From: CAVVYW01 sp963752605
GTDB taxonomy: Bacteria; Actinomycetota; Thermoleophilia; Solirubrobacterales; 70-9
Direction of reading: 5' to 3'
Length of the DNA: 64,000 nt
Assembly: GCA_963752605.1 (NCBI GenBank)
Contig: CAVVYW010000006.1
Span: 558,001-622,000 of the forward strand
Of the stretch, positions 31,988-39,802 are shown one piece after another (the first letter of the stretch is position 1; each line of letters begins with the position of its first letter). Made by a program: the position numbers and the translations under genes. Under the pieces are notes generated by a model, which searched no databases, was not told the DNA's origin, and saw only the letters and a list, made by a program, of their open reading frames with translations.

Positions 31988-32437
31988 ATGTCGCACTGCC
32001 GTCAGCAGGCATTCATCGACGCGCCGCCCCGGGTCGTCTGGGATCTGCTCAGCGACCCCGACCGCCACCCGGAGTGGTGGGCCGGGTTCGTCGAGGTCGA
32101 ATGCGACGGGCTGGAGGCCGGCTGCGAGTACCGGACGGTCGTCAAGGACCCGTTCGGAAGGGACACCGAGGAGCAGTTCCGGGTGGAGGAGATGGAGGAC
32201 TGCGAGCAGCTCGCCATCCACTGCCTCGACAGCGGCACCACGGTTCGCTTCGTCCTCACCGAAGCCCAAGGGGGCACCTTCGTCGACGGAGAGGCCGGGA
32301 TGGAGGCCCCCGCGAGCATCAAGCACCGGGTCTGGGACACCGTCGCCGGCAAGCGCTGGTACCGCGACTGGCTGGCGAAGTCGCTGGACGCGCTCGGCGA
32401 CCTTGCGAAGCGTGAGCGCGCTTCAGCAGGCGGGTGA
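31988..32437 (+). CDS. SRPBCC/polyketide cyclase-like protein
   Basis: The 149-residue protein has the START-like SRPBCC pattern. The first strand is QQAFIDAPPRVVWDLLSDPDRHPEWW. Beta strands lead into VRFVLTEAQGGTFVDGEAGM, and a C-terminal amphipathic helix follows (WYRDWLAKSLDALGDLAKR). Such folds bind hydrophobic ligands. No ligand is suggested by the neighbours. Its stop ends one base before the 3' end of tRNA-Ile on the other strand. Confidence 0.8.
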   Translation: MSHCRQQAFIDAPPRVVWDLLSDPDRHPEWWAGFVEVECDGLEAGCEYRTVVKDPFGRDTEEQFRVEEMEDCEQLAIHCLDSGTTVRFVLTEAQGGTFVDGEAGMEAPASIKHRVWDTVAGKRWYRDWLAKSLDALGDLAKRERASAGG

Positions 32438-32438
32438 G

Positions 32439-32512
32439 TGGGCGATCCAGGACTCGAACCTGGGACCTCGTCCTTATCAGAGACGCGCTCTAACCAACTG
32501 AGCTAATCGCCC
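32439..32512 (-). tRNA. tRNA-Ile (anticodon GAT)
   Basis: The minus strand folds as a cloverleaf. The acceptor is GGGCGAT/ATCGCCC, the D-arm GCTC/GAGC, the anticodon stem CGTCT/GGACG with loop CTGATAA, and the T-arm CCAGG-TTCGAGT-CCTGG, with discriminator A. CCA is not encoded. Confidence 0.95.
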
Positions 32513-32525
32513 GGGACTCGCGATT

Positions 32526-33396
32526 CTAGCTTCGTCTGCGAAGGCGACGGGCGAGCGACTCGAGCTCGCCGATGTCCTCGAAGCGGAGCTCGGCCTTCAC
32601 CCCGTCGCCGGCGCGCCGGACCCGGACGTCGTGGCCGAGCGCGGTGCCGAGGGCGTCCTCGGCCTCGCCCATCGCGGCCCGCTCCTCCGAGCTGATCCGC
32701 CCGCCCTTGGTCGAGTGGCGCTTCTTCCTGCCGGCGCCGTCGCGCGTGTGCAGCTCGGTGTCGCGAACCGACCAGCCCTCCTTCGCCGCGCGCTTCGCGA
32801 GCTTGGTGCGGGCATCCTGATCGGCCGACCTGGAGGATCACGCGGCCGTGGCCCTCGGTGAGGTCCCCCTTCGCCAGGAGCTTCAGCACCTGGTCCGGGA
32901 GATCCAGCAGCCTGATCAGATTGGAGATGGCGGCCCGGCTCCGCCCCACCAGGCGAGCCAGCTCCTCCTTTGAGATGCCCAGGTCGTCCACGAGTGCTGC
33001 GCAGGCTCGCGCCTCGTCGACCGGGTTCAGGTCCTCGCGCACCATGTTCTCGATCAGCGCCGCCTGCAGGCGCTCGTCCTCCGGCGAGGTGCGGATCACC
33101 GCGGGGACCCGGTCCAGGCCCGCCTTCTGGGCGGCCCGCCAGCGGCGCTCGCCCGCGACCAGCTCGAAGCGGCCGCCGTCGAGCGGCCGGACGATCAGCG
33201 GCTGCAGCAGGCCGGCGGAGGAGATCGAGCCGGCGAGGGCATCGAGGGCGGCTGGCTCGAAGCTGGAGCGCGGCTGCTCCGGGTTCGGCTCGATCAGGTC
33301 GACCGGCAGCTCGCGGAGCTCGGGTCCGCCGGCGGCGCTCTCCGGGAGGATCGCAGCCAGGCCGCGGCCCATTCCCCGCTTACGCTGCGCGGGCAT
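32526..33396 (-). CDS. parB: Chromosome partitioning protein ParB, frameshifted
   Basis: ParB binds parS and loads SMC. From ATG 33396 the protein has GRGLAAILPE, then the CTPase region (LIEPNPEQPRSSF, LIVRPLDGGRFELVAGERRWRAAQKAG, ENMVREDLNPVDEA). The helix-turn-helix is SKEELARLVGRSRAAISNLIRLLDLPD. The frame breaks near 32825; removing one G from GTCGGCC restores ADQDARTKLAKRAAKEGW. The C-terminal dimerisation part ends ELESLARRLRRRS at 32526. It overlaps parA by 17 bases. An indel in this gene is more likely a sequence error than real loss. Confidence 0.9.
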
Positions 33397-34147
33397 CCTC
33401 GGTCACCTCCTCCGCCAGCGCGCGATAGGCGCGCGAGCCGGCCGAGTTCGGGTCGTGCTCGGAGACCGGGATGCCGTAGCTCGGCGCCTCGGCGACGCGG
33501 ATGCTGCGCGGGACGACCGTCTTGAACACGCGGGCGGGAAGGTGCTCGCGGAGCTCGCGCTCGACGTCATGGGAGAGCCTGGTCCGATCGTCGTACATCG
33601 TGATCAGCACCCCGGCCATCCCCAGCGACGGGTTGATCTCCCGCTGCACCAGCTTCAGGGTGTCGAGAAACTGGACGAGCCCCTCCAGCGCCAGGTACTC
33701 GGCCTGCACCGGCACGATCACCTGGTCGGCGGCGACGAGGGCGTTCACGGTGACCGGCCCCAGCGAGGGCGGGCAGTCGAGCAGCGTGTAGGCGAAGCGC
33801 TCGCGGACGGGGCCGAGGCCATCCCGCAGCCGGGTCTCGTACCCCTCCGACCGGGGCAGCTCCACCGAGGCGCCGGCCAGGTCGACGTGGGCGGGGACGA
33901 CCCAGAGGTTGTCCGGTCCGGCGGGCCGTGCGGCCTCGGCGACCGAGACCTCACCGGTGAGGCACTCATACGAGGAGGGGGTTGAGTCCTTCGGGAGCCC
34001 CAGCGCGACCGTCGCGTTGCACTGCGCGTCGAGGTCGACGACCAGGGTCTGGTTGCCGTCGCCGGCGACGCAGGCGCCCATGTTGACGGCGGTCGTCGTC
34101 TTGCCCACCCCACCCTTCTGGTTTGCGATCGCGTAGACGGTGCCCAT
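33380..34147 (-). CDS. parA: Chromosome partitioning ATPase ParA/Soj
   Basis: The 255-residue ParA has the deviant Walker A ANQKGGVGKTTTAVN at the N-terminus, the switch LVVDLDAQCNAT, Walker B LLDCPPSLG and the C-terminal basic region VFKTVVPRSIRVAEAP. It cycles on the nucleoid with ParB to position origins. The stop of rsmG is directly adjacent (34148). Gene order rsmG-parA-parB near rpmH is the usual origin-proximal arrangement. No parS palindrome was found by eye in this window. Confidence 0.96.
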   Translation of the reverse strand: MGTVYAIANQKGGVGKTTTAVNMGACVAGDGNQTLVVDLDAQCNATVALGLPKDSTPSSYECLTGEVSVAEAARPAGPDNLWVVPAHVDLAGASVELPRSEGYETRLRDGLGPVRERFAYTLLDCPPSLGPVTVNALVAADQVIVPVQAEYLALEGLVQFLDTLKLVQREINPSLGMAGVLITMYDDRTRLSHDVERELREHLPARVFKTVVPRSIRVAEAPSYGIPVSEHDPNSAGSRAYRALAEEVTEDARAA

Positions 34148-34822
34148 TTATTCGGACCCGAACGGACGCTTCGTGGCCATACCAGCTCTCCGAGGGAGGT
34201 CGTTCGGGGTTGGTCCATTCTTACGAAGAAGGTGGATGTGTCTGTCGCGACTGCCCGGATACGGCTCGACCGCCCGCACCTCAACCGGCTCCATCGCGAG
34301 CCGGACGGAGGCGCGCGCCAGCGCCTGCTCCTGCTCGGGCTCCCGCTTGCCCCTCCATGCGAGCAGGAGGCCGCCTTCGGGCAGGAGTGGGGAGGCCAAC
34401 TCCGCCAGGGTCGTGAGCTCGCCGACGGCGCGGGCGGTGACCGCCTCGTAGACCTCCCGGCCGTCGCCGGCGGCCCACTGCTCGGAACGCTCGCAGACCA
34501 CGCGCGCGTTCGGGATCCGCATCCGCTCGATCGCCTCGCGGAGGAACTCGCACTTCCGCGAGGCCGACTCGATCAGGTCGATTCTGGCATCGGGAAGCGC
34601 CGCGGCGAGGACCAGGCCCGGGAGGCCCGCCCCGCTGCCGAGGTCGGCGACGCGGCGCGCGGACCGGAGCTGATCGAACTCCAGCCCGCTGAGCGAATCG
34701 GCGATGTGGACGTCGCGGGCCTGCGCCGCGGACGTCGGCGAGACCGGCGCGCGCGGCTCGGAGAGCAGTTCGACCAGAGCCTCGAGGGCGTCCTCCGAAT
34801 CGGGCGGCGGGGTGACCGTCAA
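34148..34822 (-). CDS. rsmG: 16S rRNA (guanine-527-N7)-methyltransferase
   Basis: RsmG methylates G527 of 16S rRNA using SAM. The 224-residue protein shows HIADSLSGLEF, RVADLGSGAGLPGLVLA (SAM motif I), DLIESASRKCEFLREAI and VTARAVGELTTLAELASPLL. It overlaps jag by four bases upstream and abuts parA downstream. Length is typical, with a short polar C-terminal extension. Confidence 0.94.
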   Translation of the reverse strand: MTVTPPPDSEDALEALVELLSEPRAPVSPTSAAQARDVHIADSLSGLEFDQLRSARRVADLGSGAGLPGLVLAAALPDARIDLIESASRKCEFLREAIERMRIPNARVVCERSEQWAAGDGREVYEAVTARAVGELTTLAELASPLLPEGGLLLAWRGKREPEQEQALARASVRLAMEPVEVRAVEPYPGSRDRHIHLLRKNGPTPNDLPRRAGMATKRPFGSE

Positions 34823-35316
34823 TCGGTCACGAGCGGGGAGACGACCACGAAGCGGGTCGGCTCGTCCCCCTCGCTGTGCGTCTCGAGCTCGGGCCGGTCG
34901 CGCAGGTGCTCGTGGACGACCCGGCGCTCGTTCGGGCCCATGGGATCCATCTCGATCTCCCGGCCGTCGCGGAGCGCGTCCTCGGCGGCCATGTCCGCGC
35001 GGCGCCGCAGCGCCTCTCCCTGCCGCTCCCGGTATCCCGCCGCGTCAACGGTGACGCGCTTGCGCTCCTGCCGGCCGCGGAATGCGGCCTGGTAGCAGAG
35101 CAGCTGCACCGCGTCGATCGTCTGGCCATGGCGACCGATCAACAGGCCGACCTCCTCGCCCTCGACCTGCCCGCGGATCTCCCCCTCGTCCTCGCTCACC
35201 GAGACCTCGGCCTCGAGGCCCAGCTCCTCGACGATGCGCTCGAGCAGCGCCCGGACCCGCTCCGCGGGCTCCTCGGGCAGGGACTCGACCGCGCCTCTCT
35301 CCTCTTCGGCCGCCAC
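34819..35316 (-). CDS. jag: Jag/KhpB RNA-binding protein
   Basis: The 165-residue protein has a KH domain (VGLLIGRHGQTIDAVQLLCYQAAF) and a C-terminal R3H domain (IEMDPMGPNERRVVHEHL), the Jag/KhpB architecture. Such proteins bind RNA and influence cell elongation and division. I start at GTG 35316, because TAGACT ends six bases upstream and TCGACC lies 17 bases before that. A TTG at 35322 is in frame but abuts the hexamer. It lies downstream of yidC, separated by a long palindrome. Confidence 0.92.
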   Translation of the reverse strand: MAAEEERGAVESLPEEPAERVRALLERIVEELGLEAEVSVSEDEGEIRGQVEGEEVGLLIGRHGQTIDAVQLLCYQAAFRGRQERKRVTVDAAGYRERQGEALRRRADMAAEDALRDGREIEMDPMGPNERRVVHEHLRDRPELETHSEGDEPTRFVVVSPLVTD

Positions 35317-35322
35317 GCACAA

Positions 35323-35351
35323 AGTCTATGTCTGGGGCGTGCGACGGTCGA
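35323..35351 (-). promoter_or_regulatory. Promoter of jag (TCGACC-17-TAGACT)
   Basis: On the minus strand, TCGACC (35346-35351) and TAGACT (35323-35328) are 17 bases apart, standard spacing. The -10 ends six bases before GTG 35316, so the transcript would be leaderless. The -35 lies inside the outer arm of the 104-bp palindrome. Confidence 0.5.
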
Positions 35352-35448
35352 TGGGCGGGTGGCGCCGCAGGGAGGTATCCACCGAGGACAACGCCGTTGC
35401 CCGCAGGTGGATGGGTCCCCTGCGGCGACAGGACCCGCCCATCGACCG
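35345..35448. repeat. 104-bp nested palindrome between yidC and jag
   Basis: CGGTCGATGGGCGGGT (35345-35360) is the perfect 16-base reverse complement of 35433-35448. Inside, 35363-35372 pairs with 35418-35427 (10 bp), ATCCACC (35377-35383) with GGTGGAT (35406-35412), and CAAC with GTTG (35389-35399). The arms start one base after the yidC stop. There is no T-run and no target-site duplication. As RNA it would form one long rod. Confidence 0.9.
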
Positions 35449-35449
35449 C

Positions 35450-36208
35450 CTACCGCCTGCGCTTCTTCTTGCGCGGCGGTGGAGGCGGAGGCTTGGCCGC
35501 CTGGACCTCCTTCGGCGTCGGCTGCTCCGGCGGCGGGAAGAAGATCTTCACCACCGCCTGCTGGCCCATCGTCCAGACGTTGGTCGAGATCCAGTAGACG
35601 AGCAGCCCGGCGGGGAAGCCGATCATGATCGGCGTGAAGACCAGCGGCAGGCCGAGGGAGATCATCCGCTGCTGGGGGCTCGCCGACCTCCCCGTCATGA
35701 TCAGCCCGGCGACCACCGAGGTGCCCAGGTAGAGCACCAGCAGGATGATCAGTGTGCCGCCGGTGGCCTTCTCGAGGATGTTGTCGATGAAGAGCCAGCT
35801 CTGCTCGCCGGCCGCGCTCACCTCGTCCTCGAACTCGTCGCTCTGCAGGAGGTAGAAGAGCGCCAGGAACACCGGCAGCTGGAGCAGCAGCGGCAGGCAG
35901 GAGGCGAACGGATTGACGCCGTGCTCCTGGAACAGCGCCATCGACTCCCGCTGAAGCCGCTCGCGGTCGTCCTTGTACTTCTCCTGGATCTCCTTCAGCT
36001 GCGGCTGGATCGCCGACATCTCCCGCATCGAGCGGATCTGCTTGACGGAGAGCGGCAGGATCGCGGCCCTGGTGATGAAGGTGAGCCCGACGATCGCCGC
36101 GCCGTAGACGAGCCCGATGTCATCGTGGAGGAAGGTGAGGATCGCGTTGGCGATGTCCTCGATGGGCTGCAGGAAGCTCGCGAACTGGATCAGCTGCGCG
36201 GTCAGCAT
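35450..36208 (-). CDS. yidC: Membrane protein insertase YidC
   Basis: The 252-residue YidC/Oxa1 protein starts at ATG 36208, overlapping the yidD stop (ATGA). It has five membrane segments, the conserved ITRAAILPLSVKQIRSMREM with the hydrophilic-groove Arg, QPQLKEIQEKYKDD, and GVNPFASCLPLLLQLPVFLALFYLL. The C-terminus ends in a Pro-rich stretch and a basic tail (PPPPPPRKKKRRR), likely ribosome-interacting. It inserts membrane proteins alone or with Sec. There is no large N-terminal periplasmic domain, as expected in Gram-positives. Confidence 0.95.
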   Translation of the reverse strand: MLTAQLIQFASFLQPIEDIANAILTFLHDDIGLVYGAAIVGLTFITRAAILPLSVKQIRSMREMSAIQPQLKEIQEKYKDDRERLQRESMALFQEHGVNPFASCLPLLLQLPVFLALFYLLQSDEFEDEVSAAGEQSWLFIDNILEKATGGTLIILLVLYLGTSVVAGLIMTGRSASPQQRMISLGLPLVFTPIMIGFPAGLLVYWISTNVWTMGQQAVVKIFFPPPEQPTPKEVQAAKPPPPPPRKKKRRR

Positions 36209-36495
36209 CAGTGGGCCACCTCCCGCGGCTTGGCCGCGGGAGCCCCATGGGGACGGTCCCTGAAGAGGGTGCGGTCCTCGAGATCGTCGATCCCCCCGTC
36301 GCTGAGCGGGTTGCAGCGGAGCAGGCGCCAGGCGGCCACGATCGCGCCCCTGAACGGCCCGAGCTCGCGGACGGCCTGAACGGCGTAGGCCGAGCAGGTC
36401 GGGTGGTACTTGCAGCGGCGGGGAAAGGCGGGCGAGATCCACCGCTGGTAGGCGGCGATCAGCGCCAGGAGAAGGACGCTCAGGCCCCGTTTCAC
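36208..36495 (-). CDS. yidD: YidD membrane protein insertion efficiency factor
   Basis: The 95-residue protein matches YidD: LLALIAAYQRWISPAFPRRCKYHPTCSAYAVQAV with three conserved Cys residues, then GPFRGAIVAAWRLLRCNPLSDGGIDD. It helps YidC-dependent insertion through a membrane-bound amphipathic helix. The GTG start overlaps the rnpA stop (GTGA), and its own stop overlaps yidC. Confidence 0.95.
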   Translation of the reverse strand: MKRGLSVLLLALIAAYQRWISPAFPRRCKYHPTCSAYAVQAVRELGPFRGAIVAAWRLLRCNPLSDGGIDDLEDRTLFRDRPHGAPAAKPREVAH

Positions 36496-36902
36496 GACAA
36501 ACGCTCCGGCTTCGGGTCCTCGACCAGCTCCGCGAGCGAGGCGCGGATCCCGTCCGGGCCCTCCCGCTCGAGCAGCCCCTCGACCCCAGGGCGGGCCACG
36601 ATCACGTAGTCGTGTGCGTCGGGGAGGTCCGCACCCAGCTTCCAGAACGCCTCGCGGATCGCGCGCTTCACCTTGTTGCGCTGCACCGCGCGGCCGATCC
36701 GGCGTCCGACCGACAGCCCCAGTCGCGCCTCGCCGCCGGGCTCGTCCTCGCGCCGGGCGAACGAGTAGAGCACCAGGAAGCGATTCCCCCGGGAGTTGCC
36801 CTCCCGGTAGACGCGGTCGAAGTCCCCGCTGCGCGAAAGCCGGCGGCGTTTATTCGGCGGCGGTGTCTGCGCCCGCCGCTTGTCCTGGTCGCCGAACGCC
36901 AC
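36492..36902 (-). CDS. rnpA: Ribonuclease P protein component
   Basis: RnpA is the protein cofactor of RNase P, which matures tRNA 5' ends. The 136-residue protein has a basic N-terminus, LSRSGDFDRVYREGNSRGNRFLVLY and the signature LGLSVGRRIGRAVQRNKVKRAIREAF. The GTG start overlaps the rpmH stop (TAGTG). It lies in the conserved rpmH-rnpA-yidD-yidC-jag-rsmG series. Confidence 0.95.
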   Translation of the reverse strand: MAFGDQDKRRAQTPPPNKRRRLSRSGDFDRVYREGNSRGNRFLVLYSFARREDEPGGEARLGLSVGRRIGRAVQRNKVKRAIREAFWKLGADLPDAHDYVIVARPGVEGLLEREGPDGIRASLAELVEDPKPERLS

Positions 36903-37036
36903 TACGCGGAGAGGCGCTTGCGGCCCTTTCGGCGCCGGCGCCTGAGAATTGCTCGGCCGGATCGCGTCCGGCTGCGCGCCCGGAAGCCATGGGTCCGGGC
37001 TCGCTTGCGCTTCTTCGGCTGATAGGTCCGCTTCAT
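36902..37036 (-). CDS. rpmH: 50S ribosomal protein L34
   Basis: A 44-residue, very basic protein is encoded from ATG 37036. It starts MKRTYQPKKRKRARTHGFRA, continues RSRTRSGRAILRRRRRKG and ends RKRLSA. This is full-length L34. GAGGGG lies upstream as a ribosome binding site. It overlaps rnpA by one base. It marks the minus-strand edge of the origin region. Confidence 0.97.
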   Translation of the reverse strand: MKRTYQPKKRKRARTHGFRARSRTRSGRAILRRRRRKGRKRLSA

Positions 37037-37071
37037 TCAGGGGCCCCTCGATCCAGGGCGGAGGGCAGCGC

Positions 37072-37077
37072 AGTATA
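37072..37077 (-). promoter_or_regulatory. -10 element TATACT of rpmH
   Basis: Minus-strand TATACT is near-consensus and lies 35 bases upstream of the rpmH ATG, leaving room for a leader with a ribosome binding site. The remaining 37078-37258 region up to dnaA holds no DnaA boxes that I can see. Confidence 0.5.
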
Positions 37078-37258
37078 CGGGTGCCGCTCGCGCTCCTGAA
37101 AGGTCTTTCGGCCGTCGTGGGCCGATCGGATCAGGCCGCGATTGTTTTCGTCGCGATTTGCACGGTGGTCCGGGACGGCCCGGCCAAGCGGGGCGAGGGC
37201 GGAGCTACGATCGCCGCTCCGGCACCCCGGCGTCCCACGAAGCTGACCGAGAGGAGGA

Positions 37259-38626
37259 ATGGTTCACGGGAGCACTCACGAGGCCGCGCTCGCTGACCTG
37301 GGCGCCAGCTGGCGCCGAGTCCAGGACGAGCTTCGCGGCTCGGTGCCGGAAGACACCTACCGCCTCTGGTTCGAGCAGCTACGCCCCGTCTCCCGGCGGG
37401 GGCCGACCCTCTTCCTCACCGGCCCGCGGCACGTCATGCGCTGGGTCAGCCGCCGTTATCCGGAGCTCCTCCGCGCGGCGGCGGTGAAGGTGGACCCCGA
37501 GCTGCGCGAGGTCGAGCTGGTCGCCGCCGGGCCGGCGGTTGATGTCGAGGGCGCCGTCCCCTCGGAGGCGGCGGCGCGGGTCACCCTCAACCCCGCCTAC
37601 ACGTTCGAACGGTTCGTGATTGGTCCCGCCAACCAGCTTGCGCACGCCGCGGCGCTCGCCGTCGCCGAGGCGCCCGGGGAGGCCTACAACCCCCTCTTTC
37701 TGCACGGACCACCCGGTCTCGGGAAGACCCACCTGCTCGGCGCGATCGCCAACTACGTCCACAGGCACAACCCAGGCCTCACCGTCCAGTACACGACCGC
37801 CGAGTCCTTCACCAACGAGTTCGTGTCCTGCCTGCAGGGGAAGCGAATCGAGGGGTTCAAGGAGCGCTATCGGCGCGCGGACGTGCTGCTGATCGACGAC
37901 GTTCAGTTCCTCGGGGGCAAGGCGCGGACGGCCGACGAGTTCTTCCACACCTTCAACGCGCTCCATGCCGGCGGCGCGCAGCTCGTCCTCACCGCCGACC
38001 GCTTCCCGAGCGAGCTCGAGAACCTGGCCGAGCGCCTGCGCGACCGGTTCGAGTGGGGCCTGACCGCGGCCCTCGAGCCGCCGGACCTGGCCACCCGCCT
38101 CATCTTCCTCGGCAACCTCGCTCGCGAGCGCAGCGACCCGATCCCCCCGGAGGCACTGCGCTCGATCGCCGGCCGGGCCGCTTCCAACCTACGGCTCCTG
38201 GAGGGCGCGCTGACGCGCGTCATGGCCCTCTCCTCCCTGAGGGCATCCATGGTCACCACGGACCTGGTCGACCAGGCGCTCCCCTCCGTGGTGGAGGATC
38301 CCCCAACCCCCGAGGCCGACCTGCTCCAGATACAGGAACTCGTCGCCGAGCGCCTCGAGGTCCCACTCGAGCGAATGCTCTCCCCCACCCGCACGGCAGA
38401 CGTCAGCCGGGCTCGGCAGCTCGCCATGTACCTGGCCCGTGAGCTGACGGACCTCTCCCTGCCCGCCATCGCCGCCGGCTTCAACCGCCGCGACCACACC
38501 ACCGTCCTCAACGCCATCCGCCGGGTCGAGGCTCGAGCCCTCCAGGATCCCGCGCTTTCCCGCACCTTGGAGGAACTTACGGCGTCACTGCAGGGCCCCA
38601 CGATGGATCGTGACCGAACCGACTGA
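37259..38626 (+). CDS. dnaA: Chromosomal replication initiator DnaA
   Basis: The 455-residue initiator has domain I (WRRVQDELRGSVPEDTYRLWFEQL) and a short variable linker. The AAA+ domain opens NPAYTFERFVIGPANQLAHAAA, with Walker A GPPGLGKTHLL and Walker B LLIDDVQFLGGK. DNA-binding domain IV is SLPAIAAGFNRRDHTTVLNAIRRVE. A GAGGAGGA sequence directly abuts ATG 37259, an unusually short spacing. A TACGAT hexamer near 37205 could be its -10. A DnaA-box cluster follows the gene. Confidence 0.97.
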   Translation: MVHGSTHEAALADLGASWRRVQDELRGSVPEDTYRLWFEQLRPVSRRGPTLFLTGPRHVMRWVSRRYPELLRAAAVKVDPELREVELVAAGPAVDVEGAVPSEAAARVTLNPAYTFERFVIGPANQLAHAAALAVAEAPGEAYNPLFLHGPPGLGKTHLLGAIANYVHRHNPGLTVQYTTAESFTNEFVSCLQGKRIEGFKERYRRADVLLIDDVQFLGGKARTADEFFHTFNALHAGGAQLVLTADRFPSELENLAERLRDRFEWGLTAALEPPDLATRLIFLGNLARERSDPIPPEALRSIAGRAASNLRLLEGALTRVMALSSLRASMVTTDLVDQALPSVVEDPPTPEADLLQIQELVAERLEVPLERMLSPTRTADVSRARQLAMYLARELTDLSLPAIAAGFNRRDHTTVLNAIRRVEARALQDPALSRTLEELTASLQGPTMDRDRTD

Positions 38627-38631
38627 AAGAA

Positions 38632-38657
38632 TCGTCCACATATCCACTTCATCCACA
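38632..38657 (+). other. DnaA-box cluster, candidate oriC core
   Basis: Three sequences similar to TTATCCACA follow each other on one strand: TCGTCCACA (38632), ATATCCACT (38640) and TCATCCACA (38649). They lie in the 64-base dnaA-dnaN gap, where bacterial origins often sit. The gap is short for a complete origin and only mildly AT-rich at 38659-38690. Confidence 0.6.
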
Positions 38658-38690
38658 GCCCTTACTACTCCTAGTTCCACCCAATCAGCA

Positions 38691-39794
38691 ATGAAGATCA
38701 CTGCGACAAAGCAGTCCCTGCTCGATGCGCTTCTCGTGGTCTCTCGCGCCGTCTCGGCGCGCGCGGCCCTCCAGGCGCTGTCAGGGATCCTGATCACCAC
38801 CGACGGGGAGGCGCGGATGCGCGCCACCGACATGGAGCTGGGCCTCGACGTCGGCCTCGAGGGGGAGGTCGAGGGCGGGGGATCCGTCGTTCTCCCCGGC
38901 CGCCTCCTGGTGGAGGTCGCGCGATCGCTGCCCGACGGGCCCGTCACGCTCGCGCTGCGGGAGGCCGAGAAGGACGTGGAGATCACCGCCGGCTCCTCGA
39001 AGTTCCATCTCCGCACGCTCCCGGCCGATGACTTCCCTCGCTTCCCGGAGCCGGAGGGCGACCCCGTCGAGCTCCCCGCCGAGGCCCTGCGCGACACGAT
39101 CAACCGGGTGGCACGAGCGGCATCGCGGGACGAGGCCCGCCCGGTGTTGACCGGCGTGCTGGTCACGGCGGAGGGGGACCAGCTGACGATGGTGGCCACC
39201 GACTCCTATCGCCTCGCGGTCAAGCGAACGCAGCTCGAGTCCGCCGTTCCCGAGCGGCTCGAGGCCAACGTGCCGGCCCGCGCCCTGCGGGAGCTGGCGC
39301 GGCTGATCGAGTCAGCCGGCGACGAGAACCTCCGCGTCTGGCTCACCCGTAACCAGGCGCTCTTCCGGGTGGGGCAGGTGTCCCTCAGCTCCCGGCTGAT
39401 CGACGGTCAGTTCCCGAACCACGATCAGCTGCTGCCCGACTCCTACGAGCACGAGGTGAAGCTGCCGCGCGCCGAGCTGCTGGAGGTGACCAGGCGCGTG
39501 TCCCAGCTTGCGCAGCGCAACGCTGCGCTGCGGCTCTCCTTCTCCGACGGCGAGCTCGTCGTCTCCGCCGAGACCCCGGACCTGGGCGACGCCCGGGAGT
39601 CTCTGCCGGCCCCGTACTCGGGCGAGCTGCTCGAGATCGGCTTCAACCCGGAGTTCGTCCGGGACGGCCTGGAGAGCATCGATGCGGACGAGGTGGTGCT
39701 GAAGCTGATCTCCTCGCTCCGCCCAGGGCTGCTGGAGCCGTCCGGCTCGGACGACTTCAGCTACCTGGTGATGCCGATTCGCCTCAACGTGTAG
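38691..39794 (+). CDS. dnaN: DNA polymerase III beta clamp
   Basis: DnaN forms the ring-shaped dimeric sliding clamp. I start at ATG 38691 (MKITATKQSLLDALLVVSRAVSAR); a longer frame to 38610 would cover the DnaA boxes. The 367-residue protein has the three clamp domains, with VVLPGRLLVEVARSLPDG, VATDSYRLAVKRT, LIDGQFPNHDQLLP and the C-terminal hydrophobic pocket ending YLVMPIRLNV. Length matches the family. recF begins eight bases downstream. Confidence 0.97.
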   Translation: MKITATKQSLLDALLVVSRAVSARAALQALSGILITTDGEARMRATDMELGLDVGLEGEVEGGGSVVLPGRLLVEVARSLPDGPVTLALREAEKDVEITAGSSKFHLRTLPADDFPRFPEPEGDPVELPAEALRDTINRVARAASRDEARPVLTGVLVTAEGDQLTMVATDSYRLAVKRTQLESAVPERLEANVPARALRELARLIESAGDENLRVWLTRNQALFRVGQVSLSSRLIDGQFPNHDQLLPDSYEHEVKLPRAELLEVTRRVSQLAQRNAALRLSFSDGELVVSAETPDLGDARESLPAPYSGELLEIGFNPEFVRDGLESIDADEVVLKLISSLRPGLLEPSGSDDFSYLVMPIRLNV

Positions 39795-39802
39795 CCCCGC
39801 CC

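Noticed and set aside
35375..35414. DnaA boxes inside the yidC-jag palindrome (GTATCCACC / GGTGGATGG)
   Set aside because: Each has two mismatches to TTATCCACA and they pair with each other as part of the stem, which explains them better.
32526..38690. parS sites near parAB
   Set aside because: I looked for the GTTTCACGTGAAAC-type palindrome and found none in this window.
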